Source of the DNA: Hetaerina americana
Lineage: Eukaryota; Arthropoda; Insecta; Odonata; Calopterygidae
Length of the DNA: 64,000 bases
Reading direction: 5' to 3'
Assembly: GCA_022747635.1 (NCBI GenBank)
Contig: JAKTNV010000017.1
Span: 124,001-188,000 of the forward strand
The position numbers and the translations under genes were made by a program. Below, in pieces: positions 1-48,149 of this stretch (positions within the stretch are counted from its first letter, which is position 1; each line of letters starts with the position of its first letter). The notes below the pieces were generated by a model. It had not been told where the DNA came from and ran no database searches. It worked only from the letters and a program-made list of their open reading frames with translations.

Positions 1-1126
1 GGAGCCAAAACGTAGTCACATTTATGAATGCAACTGAGAAACCTATATGAAGGGTAATTAGTTATATCTTAATATCTTTATGAGCCACTCCATCCATATG
101 AGAAACCTATTTGCCATGGCAGCACACAAATAATTTTGACAATGCAGAGCCATGACTTATCCTCAAGATGATGCATTTTTCTCCAATATAACTTTTCTCA
201 GAAAAGTTTTTTACCATAATGTTCTCCAGAGGTTAACTCTTGGTCTTGCATCAGCAAATGCTGAAATATCATAATCTACAGACAGTCACTGTCTTTTAAC
301 ATATCAGTGCAATGCAATGAATGCTACTCTTACATATATATCTGTTGTGTTATAGTGATTCCTGTAAATTTATTTGTCTTAGCCCCATGATTTCTTTATT
401 CCTGGTACTCACCAAGAAGCCAAAGTTATCAATAGGAAATGCACCCTTTTCACCACTATTCACTAGCAGAGTTCTTCTGATGCTTCTTAACACAGTGCAT
501 TTGGGGCATTGCTGGCATTTACTTAAGCACAATTAGTCAATATGAAAATGTGCATAAGATAGAGAAGCTTTTGCAATAAGTTGGTTAATCACAACTCAAA
601 ATACCCAGCGTTCTGGATGACATTGTTTTTTTCCCTCCTGTCATGTTTGAAAGAAAATTATGTAATATAAGTAGCCATTCATAATCTTTCAATATGAAAA
701 ATATGTTAGCAAACTTGCTCAGTTCAGAAAAGTGACTGCTTTGCAAAAATGAAATGTCAAACACACTAAAAGCAATTGAGTTCTGCACAGTGAGCAATTC
801 ATTTTGTGAGACTTCCCCAATTGGACAGGATACTGGAGATCAGTGGGTAAAGTAGGCCATTTCAAGGTAATTTAAACAGATAAATTATACATATTCACTA
901 ATCATTGTGTGACATCGTACAAAAAGGTTTCATTTCAGCCAAAATTCTGTACCTAGGCAGCATTTCATCTACAACCAAAATGCAGCCTTTTTAATGCACA
1001 GCCTGTAAGAAAATAATGAGCTGTATGCAGAGTCCTTTTGCTTCCTACATAAATGTGTGCAGCCCTTTCTAAATTAGAATTGGAATGCTCAGGGGCATGT
1101 AATATAATGATATGTATTATTATTAT
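1..1126 (-). other. TULP4 3' UTR and downstream sequence
   Basis: This AT-rich stretch follows the stop codon on the minus strand. Two minus-strand AATAAA signals are visible at 400-395 and 374-369, so a poly(A) site near 350-380 is plausible. The UTR could also run past the window edge. No other gene is seen. Confidence 0.5.
395..400 (-). terminator. Candidate polyadenylation signal (AATAAA)
   Basis: AATAAA on the minus strand, about 730 nt after the TULP4 stop. A second copy is 20 nt further on at 374-369. Which one is used cannot be told from sequence alone. Confidence 0.35.
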
Positions 1127-35368
<34,242 letters not shown>

Positions 35369-36207
35369 CTGTAAATAAATAAGATACTGTGAAAATATGT
35401 ATGCATACAGACAGGGTAGCATCGCATTTAAAGAGAATGTATGAACACAATTGAAAATACCTCCTCCTTAAAGACAAGCTTGAAATTGAGTTAATATTCT
35501 TGTAATCATATAAATACTTTTTCAGACCATTTTATTGACCAAGGGTAAATCATAAGTAAACCTTTTTTAAATCCCACCAATGACTACGGGATACATCTGT
35601 CAACTCTGGAGTTAATAACATGGAATACGGTAAAAAAACAAGATTTCCATAAAAATGGGAAAGAATTAGTCGGTCAAGACCTATAATGACATCCAGCTTA
35701 TGTATTCGCCCATACTAGCTTAGGATTATGAAATATTCAAGAATAGGTATTCTGCTTTTGTTTTGTTCTGATTAAATATTAAATTCTCAAATTCTTATTT
35801 GACAATCTTTACTGGAATTATCATGAATCAATAGCTCAATTTATAAACTGTTGCCCTCTTCAACATTTCAAAATATTAAAATCAAGAATCTCAATATGTG
35901 GTACATTAAAAGAATGATTAGTGGAAACCAAGTCAGACATTCCCCATCAGATATATGGGTAAAGATAACCTACAGCCAGTTATACATGAAGCATCAAAAC
36001 TTTTCAATAGTTTTAATAACACTGACTTGAATTTATTGACTGATTTTGTGACTTTTACTGAATTTGGTGCATCTGCACATCCAAATATCAATAAAATCAA
36101 AGAGTAATTATATATCTGGTTTGTTTAGCAATATAAAACATGAAGTACCAAATACTGATTTACTGAATGAAATATCACTTGAGTCATTATTATAGGTAAT
36201 CCACCAG
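35369..36207 (-). other. Sequence upstream of the first identified TULP4 exon
   Basis: Presumed intron. I looked here for the missing N-terminal exon (a GWLATGN-like motif and an RGH..E end before a donor) and did not find it. It has a slightly higher CpG count around 35590-35710. Confidence 0.5.
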
Positions 36208-36510
36208 TTGAGGTAGGTCTTGGATGGACACAGACTACCAAATAATTCTCTTGTCACTCTTAAAAAAAACACAACCCAACATCCTGCTCTACAACAAAGT
36301 CCCTCTTCATCTCTATATATTTCATTCCTCCCATCACTCCATCAACATCCATATCCTATTCCTGCCCCTTCCTTGTTTGCCTAACATTCTCCCATCGATC
36401 ACAATTTTTAAAATCCAATTGCCAATTGATATACTCTGTATCCATTTTTCCTGCCTCCTTATGAATTCTTCCAACAATCCCCTCTCCTCCCCAAGCATAG
36501 CATCACTTGA
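36208..36510 (-). mobile_element. RTE-like LINE 3' fragment
   Basis: The minus strand matches the end of the LINE: a remnant of the WIQ/GSxxLKTVID region, the LRK-GMG-like run, then TTTGGTAGTCTGTGTCCATC and CAAGACCTACCTC. Frames are broken. Confidence 0.8.
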
Positions 36511-37389
36511 GTTATTTCGAAAAAATCAAATGACCGTCATTCAAAGGAAGCTTTGATTTTGTTAAAAGGAAGCAGCTAAAAATAATGAAGCCAAAGCATA
36601 TTTGGATTCAATGGCACAGGAATTCAAACATAGTAAGGTTAATTGGAATCAATTTATGTGTACAGTTTCAGAAGTGAATACAAATCATCAAAAACAACAG
36701 TCTGACCTATCTGTCCCATGTGGTCCTTGATGTTAAAGTTCTGTGATGCCTGTTTTTTGCCTCTTCAAAAAATCCCTCCAATCACTTGATAATCAAATGA
36801 ATAAGATCACATTTCTTTTGATGTTAACCTATTTAGCCAATCAGGTCTCTTGGGTTTTAAATGGCCATGTACTTCTCTACAAATATCAAGTAGCAATGCA
36901 AGTCTACACTCCAAATATTGACTTGTATGTAAGGCAGGTATTATTTCTATTACTAAATATTGAAAAAATAAAATATTTGATTATCTGAACAGTCATAATA
37001 AAAATTATAATCGATAAGGTCTTGTAGATGGATAGTTAAAAATTACTGGATGGTCATTCAGGCTAAAATTTTTATTTATCAGTTAATCTCAGAAACTGTA
37101 AATTGCATGTCTTATTTCAAAACATTAGAACATCCAGTCAGCTACTTTGGCAGAAAGTAACCTTATATTGCAAAAGTATGAATTTAATACATCCAGGAGT
37201 TGAATTCTACCCAAATGTAGGTAAAAATTGAGGGATAAAAAGGAAAAATCATAACAAAACAAGAAATCGACACATTCTTTGAAATCAATTTACCTGGTAA
37301 GTTGTCAAAATTTATATCTACCGTTTCTAATGTATTTTTGCCATTTTAATTCATGCCGCCTTAATTTTTCATTTTCCTCTCAATGCTCA

Positions 37390-38105
37390 CCCACATTATA
37401 TCCCTTTCAGACACGAGTTGAGCTCCGGAGGGCGGTTGGTGCATTGTTTCAATCCCCTCCAATTACGCAGCTCGGATTTCGGCCCGTCGTTCCCTCTCTT
37501 TCAGGCAACCATTCCCCCCTCTCTTTTCCCTGTACCCTCCCATTTCACCTCCAGAGGATCACGCAGGCTAAAGCCAACCACCCAGCTCTCCTTTCACTCC
37601 CCGTCCCCATTCCCCCCTCCTTCTTATCCAGATCTCCTCCCTTCCTTCCCTCCACCTCGGCGTCCCTCGCCTCGTGAGATGTTTTAATAGGATGATCAAA
37701 CCGCGCCAGCGGAGAAGCACCTCTTGAAAATGATATAAAAAAAGAGAGAGCAATCCTTTCCTTCCCCCGGAGCGATTCATTTCCGTCCTCTCAGGTTTTT
37801 CCTTTCCAACGAAGTAAAAAAAATATGACTGCAAGAGCAATGATAGTTCCAGCTACTGCTCCCACCACAACTTTGCGACGGAGGAAAAGTTTCGTACTGT
37901 GCGACGCGAGCATTACCCCGTCCTACCGATCGGGCTCTCCACCGTCGGCGAGTTGAAGTGCGCCAGGGAGTCATGGCGCCAGATCGATGGAAACCGTAAG
38001 GAACTGTAAGACCAAAAAAATATGAAAAACCTCCGCGAAATGGCCTCATGTTTTTTGCTCTGGAAAACGCGGAGAAGCTCCGCCGCGGGCTCTTACGTAT
38101 CAATG
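37390..38105. promoter_or_regulatory. GC- and CpG-enriched patch, candidate promoter region
   Basis: The sequence turns from CpG-poor AT-rich intron to GC-rich with many CpGs (GGAGCGATT, GTGCGACGCGAGC, ACCGTCGGCG, AACGCGGAGAAGC). It sits at the point where CpG depletion ends. A TULP4 promoter here would be consistent, but no coding exon upstream of 35368 supports it. Frames in it have no recognisable product. Confidence 0.35.
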
Positions 38106-39579
38106 GGGCCGCGAAAGTAGATTATTTTCCAAGATTTACGAAGAGGGAAAAAGTAATGGACACAAAAACTGAAAATACACGTTGTCCTTGTATGCAGCAT
38201 GAAATAAGGGTATGCAATAGTCGGGAAAGCCTTTGCAATGGATGCAAAGATTGGCCACAAACAATTTAAGATAAACCGTATTATGATATGCACGCGAAAA
38301 GTCCGGGAATACTTATCTAATAAAGCCAACCCAGATGCGTTTTTGGAGAAAGCTTTTGGCATACGTATATTACGTCTAAACCTCTGCTGAGATATCGGTG
38401 AATGTTAACGGAGAGAACAGAAAACCAAAAACCAAAAGATATTCGTGCTCTCGTCCTCACGATCCATCCAAAAAGGAAAATAATTGCAGCCTTTAATAAG
38501 TGTACCCATTATCACCATGGTGGAAAAAACTGGGAGTTTTAGAAGAAAAACTCTAATTAAGGTACATTCATCAGGTTTTAATTCCATTTATTGGTCAACA
38601 GTTTAATTGCAAGTCAAATGATTATGATTATACGTATTTCACTTAGTACAAACAAGTTGAGCAGGAAAAAGAAGTTATTTTGCCAAGAAGGCACTGATAG
38701 AAGTGCAGGTTTTTAATGCAAACAAGGATGGAGAAATGTTTTACCTTTCCAAATAAATGTTTCACATGAAATTTTCATAAAAGTTATACACTTCCCCAAT
38801 TGTTTGATTTGGCTGAACTATCATCAGCTTTTGAACATTTGTTTTTCAAACTCCGATTTGTTTCCTTGTCCAGTAACACAGTACAATAAAATGGGTTGTT
38901 AGTTTTTATTCAGAAATAATTGTTTAAGTGTTGTCTGCTATACTCACATTAAATTGCTGCAACGGCGCTGTAAATAATTCCGGCGGAAGAAGAATTAAAC
39001 TCATGAATTCAAACTTTCCGGTAATCACAGAGCAGAAGACAGTAGACATTTTGCAAGGGGGAAAGGATATCGGTTTGTTCGGCAGCCAAAAGCCGGCATG
39101 ATGCAAGACGGCGCAGAGAGGAATTATCTACATAGGGAAGAGCCATGTGTAAGGAAGGCATTGATTGATGGAGAAGGCTCATTGGTTTCTCATTCATTCC
39201 CAATTCTAATTTCAACCAGTCGGCGCCCATAAATATGGGTGTTGTTACGCTACATTCATCTGTTCTGTACATTTATGACGTGGAAACGAGGCTCAGCCTC
39301 ACTCAGCTTTGGAGGATGTATGTCTTTGAGTTTCACTTAGTATATTTTTTCTATTAAGGACAGTTTTATTGGTGGTCTTACAAGAGTCAAAAATTGTTAA
39401 CTGTTTAAAAAAAAAATCTACTCGATGAAATCCCGAACCATACAACGTTCACAGTTTACCTGCGTGAAATTCTTTGAGAGAAATATCATTAATTGTGTTT
39501 TTATAAAATGGTAGAATTTTCTCAGAATATAAGCAATGCTTAACTCTAGCATTATATCTATATCTGAAAGCAAGATAAT
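38106..39579. other. Intergenic or first-intron sequence
   Basis: No gene recognised. A strong minus-strand donor-like GTGAGT follows AAT at 38946, but the preceding sequence matches no known protein part. Confidence 0.5.
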
Positions 39580-40795
39580 GCGAGGACTACTGAACAATGA
39601 GTTTGATTTCCCACACAGCTAAAGTGGTTCTCAGGGTCATCGACAAAAGGATGGAGAGGATGACGAATGATTACTTAGGGCCTGATAAGCTTGGGTTTAT
39701 TGAGAGGAGAGGTATGCGCGATGCTATTGCAGTAATGAGATCACTGATCGAGAAGAATATAGAATACAATCAGGACGCATTTGCCTATTTCTTAGATTTT
39801 GAAAAGGCTTTTAATGAAGTGAATTAGGTAAAACTAATGAGTATATCGTAGAAATTAGGAATAGATTGGAATCCGCACCCTGTACATGTCTCAGACTTCT
39901 CATGTGCGAGTGGGGAACGGAGAGTCCGGATGGGTAGTGTTAGAAAGAGATGTAAGGCAGGATTGCTCAATATCACTAGGGCTGTTCAACGTATAGGTTG
40001 AGGAAATGATTAAAGGGGCATGGGAAAAACTGGAGGAAGGAATGAAAGTCGGAGGGGAATTCGTAAAATCAGTTAGGTTTGCTGATGACCAAGCTTTAGT
40101 TTGTCAGTTAGCCAAGGGGCTGCAAGCATTGCTTGGATTGCAAATTAATTGCAATAGATTTGGGATGAGAATAAATATAAATAAAACAAGGTTATGCAAT
40201 TTTCCAGAAAGACTAAGGCTAAGCTAAACATTAAAATAGGAGGGCAAAAACTAGAGCAGGTAAAACATCTTACGTATCTCGGAAGTGTTTGGGACCAGCA
40301 CGGTCAAAGTATTAGAGACGTAAGGAGAAGAATTGCGCTAGGTAAAGAGGCTTTCACAAGGAGGAGAGAATTGATGACAAATGCGTAGAGTAAGGGTGTT
40401 AAGAAAAGATTCGTGGAAACTTTGATATTTAACGTAGTAATATGCGACGCGGGAACATGGTCACTAAAGCAGGAGGATGCATGTAGATTGGACAGTGGAC
40501 AGAAAGGAAAACAAATGAGGAAGTGCTAGCTATGGTGGGGGAGTAGAGATGATTGTGGATATACTATAAATCATATGGAAGCAGGAGAAATGGATTAAAA
40601 GCATATTGATCGGCAGTGGGATGTTGAAGAGTGTGATAGAGGAGAGGTTGTTAGGCAAACAAGGAAGGAAGTATACAGAGATGAAGAGGGCCCTGTTGTG
40701 GAGTAGAATGTTGGGTTGTGTTTTGTTAGGAGAAACAAAATATTTATCTGGTAGCTGTGTCCATCCAGAACCTACCTTGAGCGGTAATTACCTAA
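39580..40795 (+). mobile_element. RTE-like LINE, 5'-truncated decayed copy
   Basis: The copy starts within the RT domain (AKVVLRVIDKRMERMTNDYLG), passes through motif A-like YFLDFEKAFNEVN, motif C VRFADDQALVCQLAKGLQ and LNIKIGGQKLEQVKHLTYLG, and ends with the shared 3' UTR (GTGTCCATCCAGAACCTACC). In-frame stops and indels break it at about 39826, 39995 and 40386. Confidence 0.92.
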
Positions 40796-40959
40796 TTAAT
40801 AATAATGTATCTAAAAATTATGGCCCGACCGTTGAAACGTATCTACGTAGATGTGCAAGTGTCCTTTCTCTGTGTTGCTGTGTATAAATGTATATAGAAG
40901 TGAGTTATATCGAAGTTTGCGTTAATCTCTTTTGTTTACCATTATTAATTGCTAGTGTG

Positions 40960-41076
<117 letters not shown>

Positions 41077-41778
41077 ATATTTTGAGGTCTATATGGAGAT
41101 ACATGATGCGCCAGCTCTCCAATTACGTGGTCGGATGAGTACAGATGGTGCAGACGCACGGACATCAGTTAAGGGGAAGCAATTTAAATCCTGCCAAGCT
41201 CTTTAAAAAATTTCCCTCCGTCCCAGGATACGTTGCGCAAACAGTTGCGACTCTCCGTCAACTGTTTGTTCACACAGCGGTTTTGAACTAGACGCTCCAA
41301 CAAAGGAGAAGGTGATTACTCTCCTGTCGCGCAGCTACAGTCCAATGAGAAACGGCCAAGGATTGCCAATAGCATCCTCCGTGTTTGTACATACGCGAGG
41401 TTCACCTTCTTTGCTTCGCGCAATTATTTGCGGGGAAATGGAAGAATGAGACTTGCCACCGGCGTCGGCCAACGTGGACTCATAGGTGTGGTCTTGAACA
41501 ACAGAGTGAAATGAGAATAAGCCGTTGGTAAGATGAAAAAAGCTTTGTTCTAAGCCCTGCCGCATTTAGAAACAAAAGAGAGTGGATGAGAGTTCGCAAT
41601 TTGTCGAGTCCGCTATTGCTGTGACTAATGTGGATATTTTCCTTTCAAGTCTGTGGCAAAAAAATGTTCACATTGGACAGACATCCTAGGAAGTATCCAG
41701 GGATTCCTGAAAATTCTTAAAGTCATAATTTTTCTACGTTTAATCCCCTCAGAATCCCATCGATTGTTTGCAAAATTA

Positions 41779-42290
41779 ATTAAGAGGGTCATATTTTAAT
41801 TCATACAAGACAAGCTAACAAAAAATTAGGATTTATTAGAAGAGTACTAGGTAAATGTGATGAAAAGGTCAAAGATAAATGTTATCTTTCGCTGGTTAGG
41901 ACTCATTTGGAATCTGCTGCTAGAATATGGGATCCTCACGAAGTTGGATTGATTGCCGATTTGGGCCGCGAGCAGCGTAGAGGAGCCAGATTTGTAAAAC
42001 GTTGCTATGATAAACTTAGTTGCGTATCCATAATATTTGAGCAGCTGGGCTGGAAATCACTAATGGAGCAAAGGTTAATTTGCAGATTAAAGCTCTTGCA
42101 TAAATTGGAAGAAGGTCTCTTGAGCAGTGATGTTAAAAATGTATTATTACCCCAATTGTATAACGGTAGACGAGACCATATCAATAAAATTAGAGACATT
42201 ACGCGTAGAACAGATAGAATAAAGATGAGATTTTTTCCATGAACGATAAGGGATCAGAATAACTGACCGCGGTAGGGGTTAAAAATATTC
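41779..42290 (+). mobile_element. Jockey/CR1-type LINE 3' fragment
   Basis: An open plus-strand stretch of about 150 codons reads TRQANKKLGFIRRVLGKC, then YLSLVRTHLESAARIWDPH, QRRGARFVKRCY and EQLGWKSLMEQRLICRLKLL. It ends RMKMRFFP-like and TIRDQN. This is the C-terminal domain after RT in Jockey/CR1-like LINEs. It is 5' truncated and lacks the RT catalytic motifs. The last 112 codons (41907-42242) have no stop. Confidence 0.85.
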
Positions 42291-45200
42291 GGGTCAAAAT
42301 TAGTCAGGTGTGTATTCACCCCATGCCACACACCCTAGCGGAAGCTTGCAGGGCACTAAAAAAGACGTACAAATAATAAAAATATTGCACTTTCTGCCTA
42401 CGGTAACGGCTTCGCTGCTCCCCTCCTTCTTTCCTGTAAAGCAAATGTTTGTACTCCATCGGACAGTTTATTTTCACTGCTGAAGAGCACTCGTATATCA
42501 TGAATTTGACCGCATTTGATTCGAATGGTTTTTTTTAGCGTGTAAAAAGAGTCAGGCTAGGTGCCTCGCAGTAGCTGAATAAAAGTTGAAGCGTTTTCCC
42601 GGCGAATGAAATAGGCACAGAATGGATAATAACATTCCCAAAGATTTAAAATATGCGTCGTTGGAATAACCGGAAAATGGCATCATGACGACGATTCGTT
42701 AGAGGCTAATTTTACCACTGATAGTATTATGCAATAATTGTGAGATTGTGGAAGAAAGGATACAGAGCTTAAGAAATAATCATTTAATGCGTGTTTTGGA
42801 GTTTAAGGTAATTTTGTATCATGTTAGTCAGGGCTTAGGATCACAGTACTGTGTAATGCCGAGGTCCATTAAAACCTACCCAACGCTGGCATTATTTCCC
42901 GCATAATACGAGTATATTATCGTACCATCGAGATCATAGCTCGGTAAACTTGAGTTAGTCCCATTCCCAATGTCGTCAGAGGTTAGTACCCGTTTTGCTC
43001 GGCGAACATAAGGTTTGCCCCAAACTGTTACCGTAAAGCCAGTTGAGGTTATTAATTAAACGATTGACTGAATACAAAATCCGCAAAATGTTTTTTGACA
43101 GACGAAATTCAAACTAGCCAAAAGAGGCGCGCAAGCTCGGGGGTATGCGCAACGAGGAGGTAGAGAAATATTTCATGAGCAGCATGAAAATGATACCTTC
43201 GTTTCAAAAGCTTGAGAAACCAACATGGCCTATGAAGAGGGAGTGGCATGCCATTCCTCCAAGTATAATTAATGAGATGGCGGTCTCTACTCTCGGGCGA
43301 TTTCGTTCAACGTGAGATGCGGTTGGATTTTATGGACGTATTTAATTGGAAATAGCTTAGAGCGTTTGCAGGCGGCGAAATGAACGGTTGCTCTTAATGT
43401 GCTATCGACATTGATGGATCGATCGTGGGCTATGCGGCCAAAAGCAAACGGGGTTTGCTTTTGAAGCATGAGTAATTAATGCATGCGCGCTCAAGTAAAC
43501 CACTCAGCCGCTGAACTCTGAAAATGCTAAATGGGGAATGATCAGAGACCACTTTGGAATATGAATGACGCCATGAGATGCAACAATAGCAAATAAGTAG
43601 AATTGGTGGAATTTCCCCTTATGGAAGTGCAATCGAAATTTAGAGGCTTGAAGAGACCAGCGATGTTTGTTTCTCTATTCGATATTTTATCGTCAATTGT
43701 CACGTCTAAAGTTCGCTAATAATATACCATAGGAGAGCTTTGATGGTATTTTATTTTTTTGTTGGTTAATTAATTACTTGTAAAGGCCATAGAGTACCAT
43801 TCTTTGATAGGCCATAAGGAATGCGCACATGGGTAATTTTTAATTTCGCGTACGTGAGTGACTTATTGCCAATTTTGCGATACTTCCAAGGCAACCGATG
43901 ATGAAAAATAGCTTTTACTTCCAAGGAAACTCTAATTATCTCAAACTCTATTGTTCCAAATTACTTGTACCTTGCCACTTATTATGCAATAAAACTAAAT
44001 ACCTATGCAATAAAACAGCATTGACTTAAAACCCGAGGACGAAATGGTAACACGCCCATGATGCTACAAAGCCTCGAATCACATAAGTGATATTGTCGGG
44101 TTGCCGAACTGATAAATTTTAAAGGAAATCAAAAGCTCACATTAGAGTCATATATGTGTTTACCTTTGCCACCTGTCATAATTTGAAGCACAGCCTTTTT
44201 CGCAAAGGTTACAAAAGAAGTTTGGACGGCCGCTGGTGGTTTAATAGATCTCGAAAGATCACAAGTTAATATCAGAATTCTTTAGGCACACTCGAAAATA
44301 AAGTTTTTGGGGTGGATTCGACGTAAAAACTTCTATATTAACTTTTGATCAACGGTGAACTTTGAAACTTCCTTAGAGTCATCGAAACTTTTATTTTTAT
44401 TTTATGAGTTACTCTAATTAGACATATGGGTTAGATGAACTTTCCCTTCCATTGAATTCACATAAGAAGTTGTAGTGCTAAGTGATTGCTTTTTAAAAAT
44501 CGAGCAGCAGTATTTTGAAGGGATTTACGTGCTCGTAGAGTGCAAGTTCACAGTTTCTGATGCACACATAGGCTTTTGGAAAATGTTGGCCCATCAGTTT
44601 CAGCATGACACGTGACCATTACTTTACGCGGTTTGGGAACTGGGAGGTTAACGAGTCTCATTGCCCCTATTAAGGTCCGAAGAAATGAAAAACGATGAAG
44701 GAGAACCTTACAAGCACTGGACATTTTCCAGGGAAACACTGGACAGGTTGAAAAATGCTACATTGAGTGTAAAAAACTGCTTTAAAAATATACGTATTAA
44801 CAATGACCAATCACTGTAAATATTCGACAGCGTAGGCGAGAATCTAAAGGATTCACGGTTCAAGTGGTGACAAACATACGTAGGTATGTTCATACGTTTA
44901 TAGGCAAAGGGAATTATGATCTTAAAACATAAGAAAAGTGAAGTTTTTAGACACATATCCATCAGAAATGAATTACTTCTAGGCACACATTTACCATGCA
45001 TAGGATAATTTAAATTTAGTACTTATTCGTGATACGAATATTAAGTTATACTTCAGCATAAATATTTCACTCCAATAGTCTCTATTGAAAATTGAAGGAA
45101 ATATCAATAACAATGGTGCATTAATGGCCCGTTAATACCTTATCCCAACGAAAAGATCGCGTGAAAGAGAAACTTAAATCCACCCAAAAATTTAAGGATA

Positions 45201-48149
45201 ACAATAATCGGAAATGCGTACCGTTTATCAGATTGTGAGCATGTGCCATTTTTTGCATCAACGAGAAAAAATAAAGGATTTGATGATAGTGTTTATTTTA
45301 AAAAATGTCCTTCCATATATTTGCATTGCTTTAATTCACAACTGTCGAACTCGTTTCCATTTACTTTTTCTTTTCGAAGTTAGTTTAACTTTACATTTTT
45401 TGAAGCAACTTTTACACCATTTATGGTTCAGAGTATTCGGTAACGGTGGAGATCCATAGCTTAATAACGTAGAAAATCGGTTGCCTTCTCACGAAGATGA
45501 AGCTGCAGACTCTCAAAGAGACTTAATGTTTTTACTAAGTATGTATATGCGCTATATATACATGTGTGCATGGTCGAACGATCACTTTATAAAATAACCC
45601 ACCTCTTCTGGAATAAGTCATAAGTACAATGGAAATAAATAAAGTAACATTAATTTTCAAGGAAGAAAAAATGAACTGACGGCAAGGACCTCGAATAAAG
45701 ACGCACAGAACATAAGATATAATAATGGAGTGTAGCATTGAATGTTTCCCTGGTCCTTAAAGGCATGAGGATGAGCGCAGATTAGAGGCTCTTGTGATAT
45801 AAGTATGGGGGAGCATGGATAAAATAAGTTGAAAGAAGAGGAAGTTGTTAACAGAAGTTCGATAGAGGAGGAAGAGTGGATATAGGAAATATTGAGTCTG
45901 TGGGTCATTTTAGGTAGGGGTGGAAGGGAGAACTTTAGGTGAGACGGAAAAAAGAAGGAGGCAAAAATGTGCGGCATGAAGGTTGCTAGAAGAAGAACTG
46001 AAGGCGGAAATAATATGGGGCAAACAAAAAAAATCGACAGGATTGAAGTGCTTAGAATTCCATATCAATGTTAAATAGTAATTAAAGGCTATTCAAAATC
46101 CGTCTCTAATCGGTACCTTAGATAATGAGCATAAGAGTGATCAAGAATCCTGAGAGTGTAACACCACATTTTAAGGATAGATAGAAAAAGAGAAGGTATG
46201 ACGCATGATGATAACGATGACAGCAGAGATAGGCGTGTGAATTTGCTCTCACATGACTAAAGCTTCACTTGGGATTCACACATTTGATGATCCCATCCAT
46301 TATATAGTGTGACTCACCCGATGTTTCCTACGGCAAACACTATATGAGGGGTCGGAAAAATTATTACGTCTTTGGAATTAGAAAGTCCGCCGGCGTTATC
46401 ATAACCGCTTTAATAAAACGACTACTTTAAGTTTTATTTTAGCGCAGAAACAAGTTGTTAAAAATCTTTATACGCAACATATAAATGAAAGAGATCCTCA
46501 TCTCCAGCTAGTACCACCGGACTCTTTTCAATCTCCTTTCTCCTCAGGCGTTCGTAATTTACTTTTGTTTCTCTTTTTTGTATTTTTCACGTTCGCTTCA
46601 ATCGTTGAGTAAAAACCTTTCAAACCCTTTTTTCTTATCCTCCCCATCACCTTTCCGAGTTTTTTTTATTTGAATTAATCTTGTTTTCTGTCCAAAAGAA
46701 CTAAATAGGTTCCGCCAGACAAAAAAAATCGGGCTTAATCGCTGAAAAAACATAAACAGAACCGAAAGTTTTAAGTAAATAAAAATGTTCATTGTGCCGA
46801 TTCGTTGTCCAGGTTGGTCGTAAAAGGGTGCTAGGCCTGGGAAGAAACTAAATTAAACAATTGTCTGTCATACAAACTCTTGTATCGGAATCTCGATGAC
46901 GAGATGGACACGTTCGTGACTTTTATTTTGTGATCTGACAAAAAACGTTTGTTTTGCGCTCTTCAAAGGGATTCCATGCACCAGTTTGAAATCCAATGCA
47001 GTGGGAATGAGAGCGCACCGCAGCCACAGCTTAACCTTGTCTCGTGTCGTAATTGGCGATATGGTTTCCTTTGTGCTCCTTGTCTTGGCACACACTAGCC
47101 GAGAAAGCCATAGCAGTGTTTCCCCATAGTGTGAAGGGTGGGCGTTATTCTATTAAAGTGACCCTTTAGGTTACGTGTTGATATTCATTTAAGGGCCCGA
47201 GATCTTTTTTCCTACGTAGTGGTTTCAAAAACAAATAAATCTGCAAGCGCTAAGTAAGTAATGGGAATCTTGTGGGGATCGTCTGAGATAAAAGACGGGA
47301 TTGATCGAATATGTGGCGTACACAGACATAATTACTGGATCATGACAAAGGGGCTAAATATATCGTGACTGTTACACTATGACTGCCGGCAAGTCAGGGT
47401 AATGGGGTTGGGGGAAAAAATCAAACTGATTTTATGCAACCCACGTAACAACTGAATCCTGTCATAGGCAGCATGCTAGAACTATGTTTAACTAAGCTAA
47501 AATTCCTTGCAGACGACTTAGCGCCTTAATTTAAGAAAGGAACGCTAGTTTGGATGTAAAATCATTACCCTTAAAAATCGTTTTGCCATGATATTCCTAA
47601 ATGTAAATGACAAATGAAATACAATGCGATCGCATTAAATTAATAATAAAATGCAAATTCCGTAAAAATTGGTGAAATTTAACCAAACAAATTCTTTCAC
47701 AATCCTTCACTACTCACATTGATGATTAAATTCACATTTCTGTTATCAGGTACGGATGCAGACTTAAGAGTTATTACAAACAAAAACTTACTTAGGAATC
47801 CATGATTTATTAGGAAACATTTTCCAATTAGTTGCAGTTAAAAGATGAAGTTTCACAATTGCTTTTTTCCGCACACTAGACTCGCAATCAGTTCACTCGT
47901 CGTAAGTAATCAGGAACTCCATCCAGCTCGTAGGTTCAAGTTATGAATTAGGCCGGAAAAAGTTAAGAATTTCAATTTATTTGAAATGCAGTTTTGCTTA
48001 AATAGATTGCATTAATTCTTTTACTCTGATTTCATTATGTAGCATTACTTTTAGTCGTTTGTTATACATGATGGATACTTTTTGGCGAAGGTACTAGTTT
48101 GCCATGAAAGTTAAATTATCATTGCGTCACATAAAAAGCATATATGAAT
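42291..48149. other. Intergenic or intronic sequence, no gene recognised
   Basis: CpG frequency is clearly higher than below 37 kb. Short open frames (for example minus 46868-47095 and plus 45214-45459) show no recognisable motif. A G/A-rich block at 45740-46020 may be an old repeat. Confidence 0.5.

Noticed and set aside
37279..37687. Plus-strand frames with a good TTTCAG acceptor at 37409
   Set aside because: A pyrimidine tract before CAG is expected by chance in this C/T-rich stretch. The product is low-complexity Pro/Ser-rich and no partner exon was found.
38924..39106. Minus frame before a GTGAGT donor, considered as a TULP4 first exon
   Set aside because: The donor is good, but the protein shows no similarity to the TULP4 N-terminus. 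It could be non-coding 5' UTR, which cannot be shown from sequence alone.
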